Shown here in pieces: positions 1 through 6,539 of a stretch of 19,092 nt of DNA. Origin of the DNA: Hungateiclostridiaceae bacterium UBA1305 (lineage in GTDB: Bacteria > Bacillota > Clostridia > Acetivibrionales > DTU013). The DNA lies in the NCBI GenBank assembly GCA_002307275.1, contig DBTX01000074.1:4950-24041 (forward strand). Reading direction: 5' to 3'. The first letter of the stretch is position 1. Each line of letters starts with the position of its first letter. Under the pieces are notes generated by a model. That model had not been told where the DNA came from, did not search any database, and saw nothing but the letters and a program-made list of their open reading frames with translations. The translations under genes were made by a program, and so were the position numbers.

Positions 1-89
1 TATAGTTTCATGTTTTTTCTTTCCTGCATTGGTGTATACAGTTTTGCAAACTTTTCCCAGAACTTTTTATTTGTATTTTCTTTATCCAT
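1..89 (-). CDS. N-terminus of a probable class I SAM-dependent methyltransferase (runs off the window)
   Basis: The first 29 codons are visible, starting at ATG 89-87 and leaving the window at base 1. The start MDKENTNKKFWEKFAKLY resembles the opening of small class I methyltransferases, which often begin with a charged stretch and an FW.KFA.LY motif before the SAM-binding fold. No SAM-binding motif lies inside the window, so this is family resemblance only. A modest AAGG ribosome binding site precedes the start. It is the last gene of the minus-strand run that includes cooT and the reductase and follows a decayed hypB/DUF3842 stretch. The substrate cannot be told. Confidence 0.5.
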   Translation of the reverse strand, partial: MDKENTNKKFWEKFAKLYTPMQERKNMKL

Positions 90-183
90 ACTACCTTATA
101 GCCTTCTTTCTTAAAAACACAAATTAATATTTATTGAGTTGTATTGCTTCCGGCATATGTCGTTTTAACCTGCAATTATGTCA

Positions 184-240
184 TTAAGCCCGGTAAAGCA
201 TTTTACCGCCATCTTGCCCGTCTATTACCTCAATTCTCAT
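184..240 (-). pseudogene. 5' stub of a DUF3842 family gene (18 codons)
   Basis: An excellent GGAGGG ribosome binding site (246-251) precedes ATG 240-238, which opens an 18-residue frame, MRIEVIDGQDGGKMLYRA, then TAA. DUF3842 proteins, about 130 residues long and of unknown function, typically begin MRIAVIDGQGGG, so the first twelve residues match the family start and the rest is lost. In other clostridia I recall DUF3842 next to CooT, which fits the intact cooT upstream; that is from memory. I read this as the preserved translation start of a gene whose body was deleted. A real 18-residue peptide is possible but less likely. Confidence 0.5.
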
Positions 241-266
241 TTCTTCCCTCCATCAAGAACATAAGG

Positions 267-485
267 TTATTTATCTCTTGCTTTTTTTCTTAACCATTCA
301 ATAAAACCAGTTAATCCTTCACCCGTACTGCAGGATATTTCAAAGACAGGTGCTTTTTCATTTAAAGTTTTTATCCCTTTAAAAAAAACATCTCTATCAA
401 AATCAATGTAGGGAAGGATATCAATCTTATTGAGAATAATTGCATCTGCAGCTTCAAACATTGGGCTATAAATTTGGTTTTGAAA
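267..485 (-). pseudogene. hypB: C-terminal remnant of hydrogenase nickel-incorporation GTPase HypB
   Basis: About 72 codons remain, in frame with and directly behind the stop codon of the reductase gene. They match the last third of HypB: MFEAADAIILNKID contains the NKxD guanine-specificity motif, followed by the SCSTGEG loop and a C-terminal WLRKKARDK tail. HypB is normally about 210-280 residues; the metal-binding N-terminus, P-loop and switch regions are missing. HypB is a GTPase that delivers nickel to hydrogenase and urease-type enzymes. No ribosome binding site precedes the internal ATG at 461, so translation is doubtful. The fusion point with the reductase end, around 470-486, looks like a deletion joint. 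Confidence 0.75.
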
Positions 486-1235
486 TCATATCACAAAACC
501 ACCATTCGGGCTTATTACCTGACCGGTAATAAAGTCAGCATTTTCGGAAGCCAGAAACAACGCACAGGCAGCTATGTCTTCTGACTTTCCCAACTTCATA
601 AGTGGTGTTGCTTCCTTCAATTCATTTAGTTCTTCTTCTGAAAACGAATTAATCATATCGGTTTTGATAATTCCGGGAGCTATGCAGTTCACTTGTATGT
701 TTGATGGGCCAAGCTCCTTTGCAAGTGCTTTTGTAAAGCCTATCACTCCGGCTTTTGCGGCAGAATAGTGCACCTCACAGGCTGCTCCAACCATACCCCA
801 TACAGAAGATATATTAATTATTTTCCCTTTCTTTTGCCTTAACATGTATTCCAATACACTTTGGGAGCAATTGAAAACTCCTTTTAGATTAACATTGATC
901 ATTTCATCCCACTCCTGTCCTGATATATCGGTAAACATTTTTTGATGGGATATGCCGGCATTGTTGATGAGTATTTCCACTTTTCCAAACCGGCTAACAC
1001 AATTTTCCACCATTGCATCAACCTGTTCACGCTTTGATACATCCGCCTTAAATAAAGCTATGCTAATTCCTTTCTCCATTAATCTATTGTATAATTCATG
1101 TGCTTCGTTTTCAGAGTGGTTGTAGTTGATAAACACTTTATAGCCTTTTATGGCAAATAATACTGCCATTGCTTTTCCAATACCTCGCGATGCTCCTGTT
1201 ATGAGAACTGTTTTTGATTCCGATATCTCGCTCAT
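486..1235 (-). CDS. ymfI: Short-chain dehydrogenase/reductase, probable elongation factor P 5-aminopentanone reductase (YmfI-like)
   Basis: This is a 249-residue classical SDR. The Rossmann motif TGASRGIG lies at residues 13-20, NNAG at about 91-94, and the catalytic Ser-Tyr-Lys in NISSVWG and YSAAK (Tyr157, Lys161). SSVWGMVGAACEVHYSAAKAG and the end TGQVISPNGGFVI are typical of clostridial YmfI proteins, which reduce the 5-aminopentanone modification on EF-P; FabG-type 3-oxoacyl-ACP reductase is the main alternative. An open frame reaches back to 1280 inside cooT, but the family starts just before the Rossmann motif, so I chose ATG 1235-1233, which overlaps the cooT end by 3 bases short of contact (stop at 1240). 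The stop is followed in frame by the hypB remnant. Confidence 0.8.
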   Translation of the reverse strand: MSEISESKTVLITGASRGIGKAMAVLFAIKGYKVFINYNHSENEAHELYNRLMEKGISIALFKADVSKREQVDAMVENCVSRFGKVEILINNAGISHQKMFTDISGQEWDEMINVNLKGVFNCSQSVLEYMLRQKKGKIINISSVWGMVGAACEVHYSAAKAGVIGFTKALAKELGPSNIQVNCIAPGIIKTDMINSFSEEELNELKEATPLMKLGKSEDIAACALFLASENADFITGQVISPNGGFVI

Positions 1236-1239
1236 TTTC

Positions 1240-1437
1240 TTATTCAGCCGCTCTTTCCAGCGTAACACGTAAATTTGCAAGTGATACTTCTTTTATTTTT
1301 GCCTTGATATATTTTCTCTGGGAGAATATGTTCTCAAGACACAGCCCACTGCCATTGGGTGTAATTTTATCGACCGACTCAAAGATCAACTTTTCTTCCC
1401 CTTTTTCATCAACCAGGTATACATTGGCTTCACACAT
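1240..1437 (-). CDS. cooT: CooT family nickel-binding protein
   Basis: This 65-residue protein begins MCEANVYLVDEKGEE and contains an LENIF..RKYIKAKIKEVSL core, matching the small CooT family. In Rhodospirillum CooT, Cys2 of the Met-Cys start binds Ni(II) in a dimer, in support of carbon monoxide dehydrogenase maturation; that cysteine is present here. A strong AAGGAG site precedes ATG 1437-1435 by about nine bases. It sits among remnants of hypB and an ECF transporter gene, consistent with an ancestral nickel-handling cluster. It looks intact and is probably transcribed from the promoter near 1900. Confidence 0.85.
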   Translation of the reverse strand: MCEANVYLVDEKGEEKLIFESVDKITPNGSGLCLENIFSQRKYIKAKIKEVSLANLRVTLERAAE

Positions 1438-1519
1438 ACGTTATTACTCCTTGTACAATTTTTTTGTAAATATCGATATCATCTTGCTTAAAATACAGAA
1501 TAATCTCATGAGTAACTTT
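1430..1519 (-). pseudogene. Possible C-terminal scrap of an unidentified gene before cooT
   Basis: A frame with no start codon runs for 29 codons (KVTHEIILYFKQDDIDIYKK...) and ends at a TGA that overlaps the cooT start, an arrangement typical of translationally coupled neighbours. The composition looks protein-like and differs from the ECF frame upstream. I do not recognise the family. It may be the last part of a deleted gene fused behind the ECF remnant, or chance. Confidence 0.25.
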
Positions 1520-1751
1520 TCATATGTAAAACCTCTGTACCATGGCTTCTCTCAATAAAGCCCGCTTTTTCCAATACCAAAATGATATTTGGAAGCAGCA
1601 CAAGTTGAATAATTATGCCGGGCAGAGGTAACAAAGGCTCCTGAAACAAATATCGCAAAAGAATATTTTCCAACCGAGAAGATAAGTGCATTCAAAACAC
1701 CATACACTATTCTTCCAGCCAGCATGGTCGTTTTGTTTAATTTTTTTTCAC
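1506..1751 (-). pseudogene. Frameshifted and internally deleted ECF transporter S component
   Basis: AGGAGG (1757-1762) precedes a GTG at 1751-1749 and a run of eight A residues. With one more A the frame would read MKKKLNKTTMLAGRIVYG and continue through NALIFSVGKYSFAIFVSGAF. Near 1625-1635 a second one-base shift moves the frame to LPGIIIQLVLLPNIILVLE. Both halves match the C-terminal membrane segments of ECF S components (substrate-capture subunits of energy-coupling-factor vitamin/metal transporters), which are usually 160-200 residues. Only about 80 codons remain, so the middle is also deleted. The substrate cannot be told. A strong promoter and two hairpins still lie upstream. Confidence 0.65.
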
Positions 1752-1771
1752 ATTATCCTCCTTTGAAACAT

Positions 1772-1833
1772 AAAAAAGCCACGTAATAAACAAACTCTGC
1801 TTCATACAGATATCTGCCTTCGTGGCTTTTTTT
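1772..1833. terminator. Terminator-like hairpin in the ECF leader, usable on both strands
   Basis: AAAAAAGCCACG (1772-1783) and CGTGGCTTTTTT (1821-1832) form a perfect 12 bp stem around a 37-base loop that holds a smaller palindrome, CAGATATCTG. On the minus strand it ends in a T run just nine bases before the ECF-gene Shine-Dalgarno, the layout of an attenuator. On the plus strand it also ends in a T run. Confidence 0.55.
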
Positions 1834-1857
1834 AAACACAATAATTTCATGTTAAAT

Positions 1858-1892
1858 AAAAAAAAGATCATCTTCTTGACGATCTTTTTTTT
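1858..1892. terminator. Bidirectional intrinsic terminator-like hairpin
   Basis: AAAAAAAAGATC (1858-1869) pairs perfectly with GATCTTTTTTTT (1881-1892) around an 11-base loop. It has T runs on either strand. On the minus strand it begins almost exactly at the expected transcription start of the promoter at 1893-1921, which is unusual. Confidence 0.55.
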
Positions 1893-1921
1893 ATTATATA
1901 TTCAATGTTAAATGTTGTCAA
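1893..1921 (-). promoter_or_regulatory. Sigma-70 type promoter for the ECF/cooT run
   Basis: Reading the minus strand, TTGACA (1921-1916) and TATAAT (1898-1893) are separated by exactly 17 bases. Both boxes match consensus perfectly. It points to the ECF remnant, cooT and the reductase. Confidence 0.75.
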
Positions 1922-2078
1922 TCGTAATAAGCAGCATTTCCTCGTTAGTCGTAAAGTCGTAAAAGCCCATCGTTGGTCAGCCTAGCCTTCGTGGCTAAAA
2001 TTTCAGTTATTCCACATGATATGAAAAAATCTAAAAACACTTCCGGTCTTCTTGACCGGATATCTTAAAACATTATAA

Positions 2079-2246
2079 AAGAAGGCTTACGAATTGGGTA
2101 TCAACTTTTTTGACACTGCGAATGTGTACGCAGGAGGTGAAGCAGAAAAAGTTGTCGGAAAAGCTCTGGGAAAATATCGACGGGATTCTTATGTCCTGGC
2201 TACGAAGGTGTTCTTCCCCATTTCCTTCCCCTGCAGTAATGCGTGA
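2079..2246 (+). pseudogene. Fragment of an aldo/keto reductase gene
   Basis: From just after an in-frame TAA at 2076, 47 codons read KKAYELGINFFDTANVYAGG..., ending ...SYVLATKVFFP before the frame diverges and stops at 2244-2246. DTANVY carries the catalytic Asp and Tyr of the aldo/keto reductase fold and LATKVFFP carries the catalytic Lys. Intact members are about 310-330 residues, so the N-terminal 40 or so residues and the last two thirds are missing. The fragment stops just before the trpS promoter. It is probably untranslated. Confidence 0.7.
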
Positions 2247-2253
2247 AACCATA

Positions 2254-2282
2254 TTGACATACCATAGCTCTGTATGTAAAAT
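2254..2282 (+). promoter_or_regulatory. Promoter of trpS
   Basis: TTGACA (2254-2259), a 17-base spacer and TAAAAT (2277-2282) give a near-consensus promoter. The expected start near 2289 lies about 20 bases before the T-box stem I. Confidence 0.7.
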
Positions 2283-2310
2283 AACCTTAACAGATATGTC
2301 AAAACCGTAG

Positions 2311-2545
2311 ATTAAGAAGAGTAAGTATATGACTTGAAATTACAGAGAACTGCTATTGGTGAGAATGCAGGTTTTCAACATATACCGAATGGGCTTATGA
2401 GGGCAACCCGAAAAGGCAGGCAGAGTAGGCGTTGACGGAAATCCTAACCGTTATGATGGAAGCATATGTTTGTATGTAACTTATTGCATTGGTGGCAAAT
2501 AAGAATTAAATTCTTATCCTATGTTGGATAAGAATTTTTTATTTT
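2311..2545 (+). promoter_or_regulatory. T-box leader with tryptophan specifier, upstream of trpS
   Basis: Stem I is readable. TAAG (2313-2316) pairs with CTTA (2394-2397). AGTA (2320-2323) and GAA (2387-2389) form the S-turn, and GTATATG (2325-2331) pairs with CATATAC (2379-2385). The specifier codon TGG sits at 2390-2392. The distal AGAGA ... GGTGAGAA elements lie at 2344-2365. A later ACGG/CCGT stem (2435-2438/2448-2451) matches the usual stem II region. The T-box bulge contains TGGC (2493-2496), complementary to the GCCA end expected of tRNA-Trp, inside a CTTATT/AATAAG helix. Uncharged tRNA-Trp should favour this antiterminator over the terminator at 2508-2540 and raise trpS expression. 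The usual ACCGCG after TGG is not conserved here. Confidence 0.8.
2508..2540 (+). terminator. T-box terminator before trpS
   Basis: AAATTCTTATCC (2508-2519) and GGATAAGAATTT (2526-2537) form a perfect 12 bp stem with a six-base loop and a T run to 2540. It overlaps the region that would otherwise take part in the antiterminator helix. Confidence 0.8.
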
Positions 2546-2578
2546 GTAGAAATAAAGCGGAAAATTAGGAGGTATAAG

Positions 2579-3655
2579 ATGGAAAGAGTTATATTAACAG
2601 GCGACAGACCGACCGGAAGATTGCATGTCGGTCATTATGTGGGATCTCTGAAACGAAGGGTCGAATTGCAAAACTCCGGAGCATACAATAAGATTTTCAT
2701 CATGATCGCCGATGCCCAGGCACTTACTGATAACGCGGATCATCCGGAAAAAGTCCGTCAGAATATTATTGAAGTGGCATTGGATTATCTTGCCTGCGGT
2801 CTTGATCCCGCCATGTCTGTCCTTTTTGTACAGTCGCATATTTCAGAGCTCTGTGAATTATCCTTTTATTACATGAATTTAGTAACCGTATCACGGCTGC
2901 AAAGGAATCCTACCGTAAAATCGGAAATACAGATGAGAAACTTCGGAGAAAGTATTCCCGTAGGCTTTTTCACTTATCCAATCAGCCAGGCGGCGGATAT
3001 AACCGCATTTAAGGCAACGACGGTTCCTGTTGGCGAAGATCAGCTTCCCATGCTGGAACAGACAAAAGAAATTGTAAGAAAATTCAATTCCGTATATGGC
3101 GAAGTACTCGTAGAACCTGAAATATTATTACCGGATAATAAGGCTTGTTTAAGACTTCCCGGCATTGACGGAAAATCGAAAATGAGCAAATCGCTTAATA
3201 ATTGTATTTATTTATCAGATACTCCTGAGGAAATTAAGCAAAAGGTAATGAGTATGTTCACTGATCCAAACCATTTGCGGGTAGATGATCCCGGTACAGT
3301 AAAAGGAAATCCAGTATTTACTTATCTGGATGCTTTTTGCAGTAATGAGCATTTTCAACATCACCTTTTGGAATATAAAAATTTGGATGAATTGAAAGAG
3401 CATTACTCCAGAGGAGGTCTTGGCGATATGAAAGTAAAGAAGTTTTTAAATGCGGTTCTGCAGGAAGAACTCGAACCCATCCGCATACGCAGAAGAGAAT
3501 TTGAAAAAGATATCCCGGAAGTTTATAATATCCTGCAAAAAGGAAGCTGCATTGCCAAAGAAGCTGCAGCAAATACATTGTCAGAAGTAAAAAGGGCAAT
3601 GAAAATAAATTACTTTGAAGATAAGGAATTAATAATTAATTGCATGCGACCATAA
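2579..3655 (+). CDS. trpS: Tryptophanyl-tRNA synthetase
   Basis: This 358-residue class I synthetase charges tRNA-Trp in the cytoplasm. The HIGH-type signature is HVGH at residues 16-19, and KMSKS is at 201-205; GDRPTGRLHVGHYVGSL and ISQAADI are characteristic of TrpRS. It differs in style from the Geobacillus TrpRS I know (GIQPSG..TIGN), and looks like a second TrpRS subgroup that starts GDRPTG. AGGAGG (2567-2572) lies six bases before the ATG. It is a single-gene unit under a Trp T-box, convergent with the cobalamin operon. The sequence appears complete. Confidence 0.95.
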   Translation: MERVILTGDRPTGRLHVGHYVGSLKRRVELQNSGAYNKIFIMIADAQALTDNADHPEKVRQNIIEVALDYLACGLDPAMSVLFVQSHISELCELSFYYMNLVTVSRLQRNPTVKSEIQMRNFGESIPVGFFTYPISQAADITAFKATTVPVGEDQLPMLEQTKEIVRKFNSVYGEVLVEPEILLPDNKACLRLPGIDGKSKMSKSLNNCIYLSDTPEEIKQKVMSMFTDPNHLRVDDPGTVKGNPVFTYLDAFCSNEHFQHHLLEYKNLDELKEHYSRGGLGDMKVKKFLNAVLQEELEPIRIRRREFEKDIPEVYNILQKGSCIAKEAAANTLSEVKRAMKINYFEDKELIINCMRP

Positions 3656-3669
3656 AAAACGAACATCGA

Positions 3670-3759
3670 CCTCATATGAACAATTTCCGGTTCATACCGC
3701 CACAGAAAGATGCTGCTTTTGTTGCCTGCATGGAACATATACGAGGATACTATAACGAG
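3670..3759 (+). pseudogene. Possible scrap of an IS630-type transposase
   Basis: The frame behind trpS reads MNNFRFIPPQKDAAFVACMEHIRGYY. IS630 family transposases carry a segment of the form IPP..DAEFVAAMEDVLDVY before the catalytic DE motif, which this resembles over about 20 residues. The catalytic part is absent. The match is short and from memory, so it remains uncertain. Confidence 0.35.
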
Positions 3760-3787
3760 GTGGGGGGACATCTTTCGCCTCGTTATA
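3751..3787. repeat. Perfect inverted repeat between convergent genes
   Basis: TATAACGAGG (3751-3760) and CCTCGTTATA (3778-3787) form a 10 bp stem around a 17-base loop containing six G residues. It lies between the ends of trpS and cbiX. There is no T run on either strand, so it is not a standard terminator, though it may slow polymerase from both sides. I see no other terminator for the operon in this gap. Confidence 0.5.
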
Positions 3788-3843
3788 AAATCAAGCAGAC
3801 ACCGCATCGGTATTTTAATCAATCCCCCCCATCTGTATACCCA

Positions 3844-4206
3844 TTACTTCAATGAAATTATTCTTTCCACGATAATATCCGCCAGCTTGTCATCGTCTCC
3901 GATATGTCGGCTCATTTTAATTTTCACATCAGGGTACTTCGATTTTATTTCATTTAATTCATTTGGTATATCCTGCGTCACATGAATACCGTCAAATAAA
4001 AACATAGGTATGATTCTGATGCTGCTTGCACCCTTTTCCACAAGGAGGTCAATACCCCTTTCAAGGTTTTGCTCCGAAAACTGTAAGAAAGCGGGGTAAA
4101 CATGTTCTTCACCTGTTTTGACTTTTACCTTTTCTATCAGAGAATTCAGTATTTCTTCTGTTTCCTGTCTTTTACTGCCATGCGCAAGTATCAATATTCC
4201 ATCCAT
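3844..4206 (-). CDS. cbiX: Sirohydrochlorin chelatase, CbiX/SirB short type (probably cobalt)
   Basis: This 120-residue protein belongs to the small class II chelatases, which act as dimers. The metal/catalytic histidines are His9 in LAHGSKR and His75 in MFLFDGIHVTQDIP, both at the family positions. It inserts Co(II) into sirohydrochlorin to start the anaerobic corrin branch; Fe(II) insertion for siroheme is the alternative and cannot be excluded, since short CbiX proteins can do both. It is the last operon gene, 66 bases after hemL, with AAGGGA before the start. No cbiK is present in the window, so this is the only chelatase in the operon. Confidence 0.88.
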   Translation of the reverse strand: MDGILILAHGSKRQETEEILNSLIEKVKVKTGEEHVYPAFLQFSEQNLERGIDLLVEKGASSIRIIPMFLFDGIHVTQDIPNELNEIKSKYPDVKIKMSRHIGDDDKLADIIVERIISLK

Positions 4207-4272
4207 AATCGTTTTTCCCTTTCCGCAATTTAAGCACCGTTAAAAACAACTTTGTATATTTGCCGATCCTTT

Positions 4273-5559
4273 TCACAATCTTCCAAACGCCCCGTCTATA
4301 GCTTTAGCTGTTTCTTCCAGATCTTCCGCACTGTGTGCCCTTGATACAAACATTGCTTCATATTGTGACGGAGCAATATAAATACCTGCTTCAAGCATGT
4401 AAGCAAAATACTTTTTAAAGATTTCGGTGTCCGACTTCATTGCCGACTTAAAATCGGAAACCTTCTCCTTTGTAAAAAATGCACTCAAAAGAGAACCCAA
4501 CCTGTTGATTGACAAAGGAATGCCATGCTTCTCCGAGGCTTCAATGAAAGCGGCCTCAAGCTGTTCCGCCTTACGGGCAAGGTCTTCGTAAATCAAGGGA
4601 TTGTCCCTTAGGATTTCAAGAGTCTTTATTCCTGCAGCCATTGCCACCGGGTTGCCTGACAGGGTACCTGCCTGATATACCGGACCATTGGGAGATATGA
4701 GGTTCATGATATCCTTTCTTCCCCCATATGCGCCCACAGGCATTCCTCCGCCGATGATCTTTCCGAATACCGTAAGGTCGGGAGTAATGTTGAAATATCC
4801 CTGAGCTCCGCCATATGCCAGCCTGAAGCCTGTGATAACCTCGTCGAAAATCAATAGTGCACCGTATTCCCGGGTTAGTTTCCTCACTGCTTCAAGGAAC
4901 GCAATGTCCGGTAAAACCACGCCCATATTGCCGGCCACAGGTTCAATGATCACTGCGGCCAGTTCTCCGCCCGATACTTTGAACATTTCTTCAAGTTCCC
5001 CGCAGTTATTGTATACAGCCGTCAGAGTGTTCCTTACATAATCCAAAGGCACCCCTGCACTATCTGGTACTCCAGTTGTCAGCGCTCCTGAACCTGCTTT
5101 TACCAGAAGGCCGTCGGAATGGCCATGATAGCAACCTTCAAATTTCAGGATCTTGTTTCTTCCCGTAAATCCCCTTGCAAGTCTTATCGCACTCATAACA
5201 GCTTCTGTACCGGAGCTAACCATTCTGACCATCTCTATGGAAGGAACCGCACTGCATATGAGCTGTGCCAGTTTGATTTCCTTTTCCGTTGGCGCGCCAT
5301 AGCTTGTGCCTTCCTCCGATGCCTTTTTAATTTCTTCTATGACCTCAGGGCAGGCATGTCCAAGAATCATTGGACCCCATGAACCGATATAATCAATGTA
5401 TTCATTCCCATCCGCATCAACTATTTTCGATCCCTTCGCGCTCCTGATAAAAGGCGGATTCAAGCCCACCGATTTATAAGCCCTTACCGGACTGTTCACA
5501 CCGCCGGGTATGATTTGTTTCGCGATTTCGAAAAGCTCTGCTGATTTCGTTCTGTTCAT
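4273..5559 (-). CDS. hemL: Glutamate-1-semialdehyde 2,1-aminomutase
   Basis: This 428-residue PLP enzyme converts glutamate-1-semialdehyde to 5-aminolevulinate, the second step of the C5 pathway. The PLP lysine is Lys267 in FGKIIGGGMPVGAYGG, and the start PGGVNSPVRAYKSVG and the SSGTEAVMSA cofactor loop are diagnostic. Length is normal for the family. The ATG overlaps the hemB stop as ATGA, and AAAGGAGG lies upstream inside hemB. It works with HemA, six genes upstream. Confidence 0.97.
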   Translation of the reverse strand: MNRTKSAELFEIAKQIIPGGVNSPVRAYKSVGLNPPFIRSAKGSKIVDADGNEYIDYIGSWGPMILGHACPEVIEEIKKASEEGTSYGAPTEKEIKLAQLICSAVPSIEMVRMVSSGTEAVMSAIRLARGFTGRNKILKFEGCYHGHSDGLLVKAGSGALTTGVPDSAGVPLDYVRNTLTAVYNNCGELEEMFKVSGGELAAVIIEPVAGNMGVVLPDIAFLEAVRKLTREYGALLIFDEVITGFRLAYGGAQGYFNITPDLTVFGKIIGGGMPVGAYGGRKDIMNLISPNGPVYQAGTLSGNPVAMAAGIKTLEILRDNPLIYEDLARKAEQLEAAFIEASEKHGIPLSINRLGSLLSAFFTKEKVSDFKSAMKSDTEIFKKYFAYMLEAGIYIAPSQYEAMFVSRAHSAEDLEETAKAIDGAFGRL

Positions 5560-6539
5560 AGCGAATCCTCCTTTAGCCAGGCTGCAAGCTGCTTTGCAAA
5601 ATAGGTTATTATTATTTTCGCTCCGGCTCTTTTAATTGCTGTAACAGCTTCAAGAACAGCACCTTTTTCATCGATCCAGCCATTTGCCGCGGCAGCCTTG
5701 ATCATGGAATATTCTCCACTTACGCTGTAGGCTGCAACCGGAACATTGGAATACCTGCTTACTTCATTTATAATATCAAGATATGCAAGTGCGGGTTTCA
5801 CCATCACGATATCCGCGCCCTCCTCAATATCCAGCTCCACTTCGCGAAGGGCTTCCCTTGCATTCCCATAATCCATCTGGTAAGTCTTCCTGTCTCCAAA
5901 TGCAGGTTTTGATTGGGCAGCATCTCTGAAAGGGCCATAAAAGGAGGAGGAATATTTGGCGCTGTAAGCCATGACTGCAATATCCGTGTAGCCGTTTCCG
6001 TCCAGAGCCGATCTTATCGCCGCTATCCTTCCATCCATCATGTCAGAAGGTGCGATGATATCCGCTCCCGCCGCTGCATAACTGACAGCTGACTTAGCTA
6101 TTAATTCAACCGAGCTGTCATTGAGAATTTTCCCGGCCTCAACGACTCCGCAGTGACCATGACTGGTGTATTCACACAAGCATACATCAGCAATTAAAAG
6201 CAGGTTCGGGAAACTGCTTTTTGCAGCTCTCAAGGCTCTCTGTATGATGCCGTTGTCATCGTAGGCCTGGGAGCCGGCTTCATCCTTCCTGTCCGGAATA
6301 CCGAAAAGCAGCACCCCAGGTATGCCAAGCTTTTGAACCTCGTCCAGTTCCATCAGAAACATATCGATCGACAGATGAAACACTCCGGGCATGGAGGGTA
6401 TTTCCTTTCTTATTCCTTCTCCCTCAACGATAAACAACGGGTAAATAAGATCCTCAACTGTTACTGATGTCTCTCTTACAAGCTTTCTTATTTCTGCGCT
6501 TACGCGCAGACGTCTTGGTCTTTTAATCAAAGCAGTCAT
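5556..6539 (-). CDS. hemB: Porphobilinogen synthase (5-aminolevulinate dehydratase)
   Basis: It condenses two 5-aminolevulinate molecules to porphobilinogen. The two Schiff-base lysines are visible, Lys195 in YSAKYSSSFYGPFRDA and Lys248 in VMVKPA. Cys120, Cys122 and Cys130 in DVCLCEYTSHGHCG form the zinc site, so this is a zinc-type enzyme. Length is 327 residues, as usual. The ATG overlaps the cobA-hemD stop (ATGA). The only Shine-Dalgarno, GGGGAGG, abuts this ATG, whereas a TTG three codons on (6530) sits nine bases away; the true start could be that TTG, removing three residues. Confidence 0.96.
   Translation of the reverse strand: MTALIKRPRRLRVSAEIRKLVRETSVTVEDLIYPLFIVEGEGIRKEIPSMPGVFHLSIDMFLMELDEVQKLGIPGVLLFGIPDRKDEAGSQAYDDNGIIQRALRAAKSSFPNLLLIADVCLCEYTSHGHCGVVEAGKILNDSSVELIAKSAVSYAAAGADIIAPSDMMDGRIAAIRSALDGNGYTDIAVMAYSAKYSSSFYGPFRDAAQSKPAFGDRKTYQMDYGNAREALREVELDIEEGADIVMVKPALAYLDIINEVSRYSNVPVAAYSVSGEYSMIKAAAANGWIDEKGAVLEAVTAIKRAGAKIIITYFAKQLAAWLKEDSL

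Noticed and set aside
2110..2310. 66-codon plus-strand frame before trpS
   Set aside because: It is out of frame with the aldo/keto reductase remnant and runs into the promoter and leader.
3844..4206. Novel small regulator
   Set aside because: Histidine positions and motifs place it clearly in the CbiX/SirB chelatases.
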